From Lentisphaerota bacterium (lineage in GTDB: Bacteria; Verrucomicrobiota; Lentisphaeria; Victivallales; GWF2-50-93), in NCBI GenBank assembly GCA_025360875.1, contig JANYBI010000105.1:1-5558 (forward strand): DNA of 5,558 nt, in the 5' to 3' direction. Below, one piece after another: positions 5,350 to 5,558 of this stretch. Each line of letters starts with the position of its first letter. Within the stretch, counting starts at the first letter, position 1. Both the position numbers and the translations under genes were made by a program. The notes under the pieces were generated by a model. It saw nothing but the letters and a program-made list of their open reading frames with translations, searched no databases and was not told the DNA's origin.

Positions 5350-5443
5350 GTCTTCAGCCCTCGCAGAGGGTGGCATGTTGTAGCCTAGGGCGAAAGCCCT
5401 GGGAAGTCAATAAGGTAAAAAAAGAAAAAAGCCCCCGCAGGGC
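5350..5443 (-). repeat. P'-H'-P' module, inverted copy
   Basis: P' is CCCTC-GCA-GAGGG (5358-5370). It is followed by ATGTTGTAG, the complement of CTACAACAT. H' is an eight-pair stem with a GAAA tetraloop (5384-5403, one T-G wobble pair). After a 30-base A-rich spacer comes the outer P', CCC-GCA-GGG (5434-5442). Read on the minus strand, the H-to-CTACAAYAT part aligns with the forward copy at 24 of 30 columns by hand count. The arms of H differ between copies at paired positions while the fold is kept. Confidence 0.65.
5417..5443 (-). terminator. Rho-independent-type terminator for leftward transcription
   Basis: On the minus strand GCCC-TGCGG-GGGC (5443-5431) is followed directly by six T, one C and seven T (5430-5417). 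The stem is short, four G-C pairs, but the U-tract would be strong. It would end a transcript entering from beyond the right edge, whose gene is not identifiable in the window. The stem is also the outer P' hairpin of the inverted repeat module, so the repeat may have supplied the terminator. Confidence 0.6.
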
Positions 5444-5558
5444 ATACGCGTCAAGTTAAGTCACATATATTGCGTATTATCAGCGTGATAGATCGATATT
5501 GCTGGTTGAAGTTTTCCCGTCTCCTTGTGTCGTAAACACAGTATTTTTCAATAATGTT
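5444..5558 (-). other. Right edge, possible 3' end of a leftward gene, unresolved
   Basis: The leftward terminator implies a minus-strand transcription unit to the right. Two minus-strand frames stay open from the window edge. One runs 35 residues and stops at 5451-5453, only eight bases before the terminator stem. The other runs 25 residues and stops at 5480-5482. Neither matches a family I know, and both use codons, such as AGG, AGA and TTA, that look unlike the two clear genes. The stretch may equally be non-coding. Confidence 0.2.

Noticed and set aside
4091..5443. CRISPR array
   Set aside because: The repeats are short, divergent and of several kinds, without equal-length unique spacers or cas genes.
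5525..5548. Plus-strand terminator TGTGT/ACACA followed by T5
   Set aside because: The stem is five weak pairs and the T-run is separated by GTA; no plus-strand gene ends nearby.

Overview
The window holds two divergent genes for exported proteins. They are separated and followed by intergenic DNA unusually rich in palindromes and short-period repeats. The domain types suggest a bacterium of the Planctomycetota-Verrucomicrobiota-Chlamydiota group, most likely Lentisphaerota or Kiritimatiellota. Those types are CBM9-like domains around a large beta-propeller, and a small 'GSDD' beta domain with a signal peptide. The intergenic repeat styles also resemble what I remember from genomes of that group. 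This placement is inference from memory; there is no rRNA or other marker in the window.

Layout from left to right. Positions 2-28 carry a 9-bp degenerate tandem repeat just past the end of the large gene. Positions 42-3878 (minus strand) encode a secreted protein of about 1,278 residues: signal peptide, CBM9-like domain, FlgD/Ig-like linker, interrupted beta-propeller with one EF-hand-type loop, and a second CBM9-like domain. Positions 3891-4400 are a divergent, AT-rich regulatory interval of about 510 bases, tiled with dyads and including a 76-base nested palindrome at 4171-4246. Positions 4401-5069 (plus strand) encode a secreted protein of 222 residues with one beta-rich domain. Positions 5070-5558 have no supported complete gene. 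They contain an exact 4 x 8 bp degenerate tandem repeat, several hairpins, and a roughly 200-bp element at 5235-5443 in which three hairpins (called here P-H-P) are followed by an inverted copy (P'-H'-P') around one centre. The last hairpin plus its A-tract reads as an intrinsic terminator for leftward transcription entering from beyond the right edge.

Working together: both proteins should be exported, and neither shows a catalytic motif I can identify. The large one looks like a carbohydrate-surface binding or scaffold-type protein. The small one carries a domain common in secreted proteins of the same bacterial group. Divergence from one control region allows shared regulation, but no regulator is encoded here. 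I see no defence, CRISPR, transposase or biosynthetic system. The most unusual content is the structured intergenic DNA.
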